A program made the position numbers and the translations under genes. Shown here piece by piece: positions 6,664 to 8,500 of a DNA stretch of 8,500 nucleotides. The notes beneath the pieces were generated by a model, which was given only the letters and a program-made list of their open reading frames with translations, did not search any database and was not told the origin of the DNA. The stretch's first letter is position 1; the number at the start of each line of letters is the position of its first letter. This stretch comes from Bacillota bacterium (GTDB taxonomy: Bacteria; Bacillota; Clostridia; Peptostreptococcales; Anaerovoracaceae): the NCBI GenBank assembly GCA_016282655.1, contig JAEELK010000113.1, positions 1 through 8,500 on the forward strand, read 5' to 3'.

Positions 6664-6670
6664 CCTCCTT
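6664..6670 (-). promoter_or_regulatory. Ribosome binding site deciding the GTG start of the nucleotidyltransferase
   Basis: AAGGAGG on the minus strand, nine bases before the GTG at 6652-6654. No comparable SD precedes the upstream in-frame ATG codons, so this site sets the start. Confidence 0.85.
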
Positions 6671-6686
6671 AAATGCGGTTTTTGCC

Positions 6687-6715
6687 TTAACAGAAAAAGT
6701 ATACCATGGTATACT
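6687..6715 (+). promoter_or_regulatory. Promoter of plsC-galE
   Basis: TTAACA (6687-6692), a 17-base spacer and TATACT (6710-6715), preceded by TGG as an extended -10. Transcription would start near 6722, leaving a leader of about 27 bases to the plsC ATG. The -10 lies in the right half of the 18-base palindrome. Confidence 0.75.
6698..6715. promoter_or_regulatory. Perfect 18-base palindrome, shared -10 region or operator
   Basis: AGTATACCATGGTATACT reads identically on both strands. Each half contributes an extended -10 (TGGTATACT) to one direction. It may be a repressor site, a consequence of two symmetric promoters, or both. I could not match it to a regulator I know. Confidence 0.7.
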
Positions 6716-6726
6716 CCTTGTGAAAC
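6698..6726 (-). promoter_or_regulatory. Promoter of the nucleotidyltransferase gene
   Basis: On the minus strand, TATACT (6698-6703) is preceded by TGG, an extended -10. The -35 at 17-base spacing is GTTTCA (6721-6726), a poor match, so the extended -10 probably carries the promoter. The start would be near 6691, about 36 bases before the GTG, leaving the SD intact. Confidence 0.6.
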
Positions 6727-6748
6727 AAAACTTTTTCCGAGGTTCGGC

Positions 6749-7489
6749 ATGAAAATTCGTACCATGATGACCGCCCTCTGGCTGGGCGCATATCTGAAGA
6801 AGCTCGAACCGCTGCGCAAGGAGGTCTTTCGCCTGCGCCGCGCGGGAGACGCGGAAGGCGAACGAAAGGTGCTCGCGCAGCTCGTCGACACCTGGAGCAG
6901 CGCCGTTCTGGAGCACCTTCGGATCGATCACCGCCCGCAATACGAAGCCCCTATCCCGGAGGGACCCGTCGTCTTCGTGGCCAACCACCAGAGCTTCCTG
7001 GACATCCCCGTCATCGGCGCCACGCTCCGCGGCCATCAGACCGGCTTCATCGCCAAGAGCGATCTGAAAAAGGTCCCGCTCTACGGCCAGTGGATCGCGG
7101 ACATCCGCAGTCTCTATCTGGAGCGCGAGGACAGCCGGGAGGCGCTTCTGGTCATGAAGGAGGGCATCGCCCTGCTGGAGCAGGGCTTTTCTCTGACCCT
7201 CTTCCCCGAGGGGACCCGGGGCGAGGGGCCCGAGATGAACGAATTCAAGTACGGCAGCTTCCGCCTGGCCTTCAAGCCCGGCGTTCCCATCGTGCCCATC
7301 ACGGTCTGCGGCAGCTACTACGGCTACGAGGCGCAGATGGAGCCCCGCCCGGTGCGCGTGGACGTCTTCGTCCACAAGGCCGTGCCCACCGCCGGCCTCA
7401 GCAAGGCGGAGCAGAAGGAAACAGAGCGGGCCGTGGAGGCCTGCATCCGCGCGAAGCTGGAGGAACTGCAGCGCGCGCGGCAGGAATAA
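6749..7489 (+). CDS. plsC: 1-acyl-sn-glycerol-3-phosphate acyltransferase (PlsC family)
   Basis: Transfers an acyl chain to lysophosphatidic acid to make phosphatidic acid, the precursor of membrane phospholipids, at the inner face of the membrane. It has 246 residues, within the usual range. The four acyltransferase blocks are in order: NHQSFLD at 79-85 (H80 and D85 of the catalytic HX4D), the substrate-binding segment [11 protein letters not shown] at 103-113, FPEGTR at 152-157, and VPIT at 182-185. The first 65 residues are highly charged, with only a short hydrophobic patch (about 6-15), so the membrane anchor is weaker than in many PlsC proteins. ATG at 6749 follows CGAGGT at six bases; the frame is open back to 6419 but only across the divergent gene. 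galE follows after 19 bases. Exact acceptor specificity within the family is inferred. Confidence 0.93.
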   Translation: MKIRTMMTALWLGAYLKKLEPLRKEVFRLRRAGDAEGERKVLAQLVDTWSSAVLEHLRIDHRPQYEAPIPEGPVVFVANHQSFLDIPVIGATLRGHQTGFIAKSDLKKVPLYGQWIADIRSLYLEREDSREALLVMKEGIALLEQGFSLTLFPEGTRGEGPEMNEFKYGSFRLAFKPGVPIVPITVCGSYYGYEAQMEPRPVRVDVFVHKAVPTAGLSKAEQKETERAVEACIRAKLEELQRARQE

Positions 7490-7508
7490 AGAAAGGATCT
7501 TTCGCACA

Positions 7509-8500
7509 ATGTCCATTCTCGTCACCGGCGGCGCCGGCTTTATCGGAAGCCATACCTGCGTGGAGCTGCTCCAGGCGGGCCACTCCATCGTGGTGGTGGA
7601 CAATCTCTGCAACAGCAGCGCCCTGGCGGTGCAGCAGGTCCGCGCCCTCTGCGGCAAAGACTTCCCCGCGTATTTCTTCGATCTGCGCGAAAAGGACAAT
7701 CTGCGCAGGCTCTTCCGGGAGGAGGAGATCGAAGCCGTCATCCATTTCGCCGGCCTGAAGGCCGTGGGCGAATCCGTCGTCCGGCCCCTTCTTTACTACG
7801 ACAACAACCTGAACTCCACCCTCTGCCTGTTGGAGGCCATGGGGGAAGCCGGCGTAAAGCAGCTGGTCTTCAGCTCTTCCGCCACGGTCTACGGCCTTTC
7901 CGACAAGCTGCCCCTGACCGAGGAGGCCCCGCTCTCCGCGCTGAATCCGTACGGGCGCACGAAACTCATGATCGAGGAGATCCTGGGCGACCTCTGCGCC
8001 GCGGACCCGGACTGGTGCTGCACACTGCTGCGCTACTTCAATCCGGTGGGCGCCCACGAGAGCGGCGATCTGGGCGAAGACCCCCTCGGCGAGCCCAACA
8101 ACCTGATGCCCTACATCGCGCAGGTCGCGGTGGGCCGGCGGCCCTTCCTGCGGGTCTTCGGAGACGATTACCCCACGCCCGACGGGAGCGGCGTCCGCGA
8201 CTACATCCACATCACGGACCTGGCCAAAGGACATCTGGCCGCCCTGCGCGGCCTGGCAGAGCGCAAGGGCTGCCACGCCTACAACCTCGGGACCGGCCGG
8301 GGCTACAGCGTGCTGGAGGTCCTCCATGCCTTCGAGGCGGCCTGCGGCCATCCCATCCCCTACGAGATCTGCCCGAGACGGCCCGGCGACAGCGCCGCCT
8401 CCTACGCGGACCCTTCCAAGGCGCAGAAGGAGCTGGGCTGGAAGGCGGAGCTTGGGCTCAAGGAGATCTGCGAGAGCGCCTGGCGCTGGCAGCAGAAGCA
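7509..8500 (+). CDS. galE: UDP-glucose 4-epimerase GalE (last few residues beyond the window)
   Basis: NAD-dependent short-chain dehydrogenase-type enzyme that interconverts UDP-glucose and UDP-galactose, feeding galactose use and surface polysaccharide or glycolipid synthesis. 330 residues are visible; GalE is about 338, so only some 8-10 should be missing. GGAGFIG at 7-13 binds [12 protein letters not shown] at 121-129 supplies the catalytic serine, and YGRTK at 148-152 gives the catalytic Tyr148 and Lys152. RYFNPVGAH at 175-183, [16 protein letters not shown] at 197-212 and [12 protein letters not shown] at 228-239 are GalE signatures. Position 298, aligned with the E. coli gate residue Tyr299, is serine. 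ATG at 7509 has AAAGGAT about ten bases upstream. It lies 19 bases after plsC and is probably co-transcribed. Confidence 0.96.
   Translation, partial: MSILVTGGAGFIGSHTCVELLQAGHSIVVVDNLCNSSALAVQQVRALCGKDFPAYFFDLREKDNLRRLFREEEIEAVIHFAGLKAVGESVVRPLLYYDNNLNSTLCLLEAMGEAGVKQLVFSSSATVYGLSDKLPLTEEAPLSALNPYGRTKLMIEEILGDLCAADPDWCCTLLRYFNPVGAHESGDLGEDPLGEPNNLMPYIAQVAVGRRPFLRVFGDDYPTPDGSGVRDYIHITDLAKGHLAALRGLAERKGCHAYNLGTGRGYSVLEVLHAFEAACGHPIPYEICPRRPGDSAASYADPSKAQKELGWKAELGLKEICESAWRWQQK

Noticed and set aside
6698..6715. Palindrome as a FapR site controlling plsC
   Set aside because: FapR controls lipid genes in several Firmicutes, but its operator as I recall it has a different spacing of the AGTA/TACT half-sites. 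The match is not good enough to name the regulator.
6419..6748. Upstream extension of plsC in the same frame
   Set aside because: Passes through the promoter palindrome and the opposite strand of the nucleotidyltransferase; ATG 6749 has an SD and a plausible promoter.
6655..6891. N-terminal extension of the nucleotidyltransferase to an upstream ATG
   Set aside because: The extra 79 residues would be encoded across the divergent promoter and antisense to plsC; the GTG at 6654 has a perfect SD and gives the family N-terminus.
5636..7741. 701-residue minus-strand open frame across the rpsF promoter, nucleotidyltransferase, plsC and part of galE
   Set aside because: Runs through promoters and is out of frame or antisense to three genes with clear family motifs.

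Overview
The window comes from a GC-rich bacterium of the Firmicutes, most likely class Clostridia. The evidence is the gene order rpsF-ssb-rpsR followed by gdpP-rplI-dnaB and a DnaD-domain gene, which is a Firmicute arrangement. Other support is the DnaD-domain protein itself, strong Shine-Dalgarno (SD) sequences, a TTG and a GTG start, and the close match of the S6 N-terminus to the Bacillus form. GC content is visibly high and even across the window, and I see no compositional break or sign of transfer. Genus cannot be read from the sequence.

Positions 1-5665, minus strand, hold replication and translation genes. A promoter with a consensus-like extended -10 and an upstream A-tract (5638-5675) drives a structured leader, then rpsF (S6), ssb and rpsR (S18). 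A good intrinsic terminator (4498-4532) follows rpsR. Next come gdpP (cyclic-di-AMP phosphodiesterase), rplI (L9), dnaB (replicative helicase) and a DnaD-domain gene that runs off the left edge. I see no separate promoter in front of gdpP, so the second group may depend on read-through of the terminator. Together the genes cover 30S and 50S ribosomal proteins, single-stranded DNA binding, helicase and probable helicase-recruitment functions, plus one signalling enzyme.

Positions 5731-8500 hold envelope and sugar-nucleotide genes. A sugar-phosphate nucleotidyltransferase (minus) is divergent from a plsC-like acyltransferase and galE (plus; galE is cut by the right edge). The two directions share a 94-base gap containing a perfect 18-base palindrome that supplies an extended -10 box to both strands. 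The gene set suggests glycerolipid and sugar-nucleotide supply for lipids or surface polymers, but the nucleotidyltransferase substrate cannot be fixed from sequence.

The longest gene-free stretch is 5549-5730 (182 bases), which holds the rpsF promoter and leader. I found no tRNA, rRNA, CRISPR, insertion sequence, prophage or defence system. This is essentially ordinary core genome. The points most worth a second look are the palindromic shared promoter, the rpsF leader that can pair with its own ribosome binding site, and a small residue at the GalE substrate gate.
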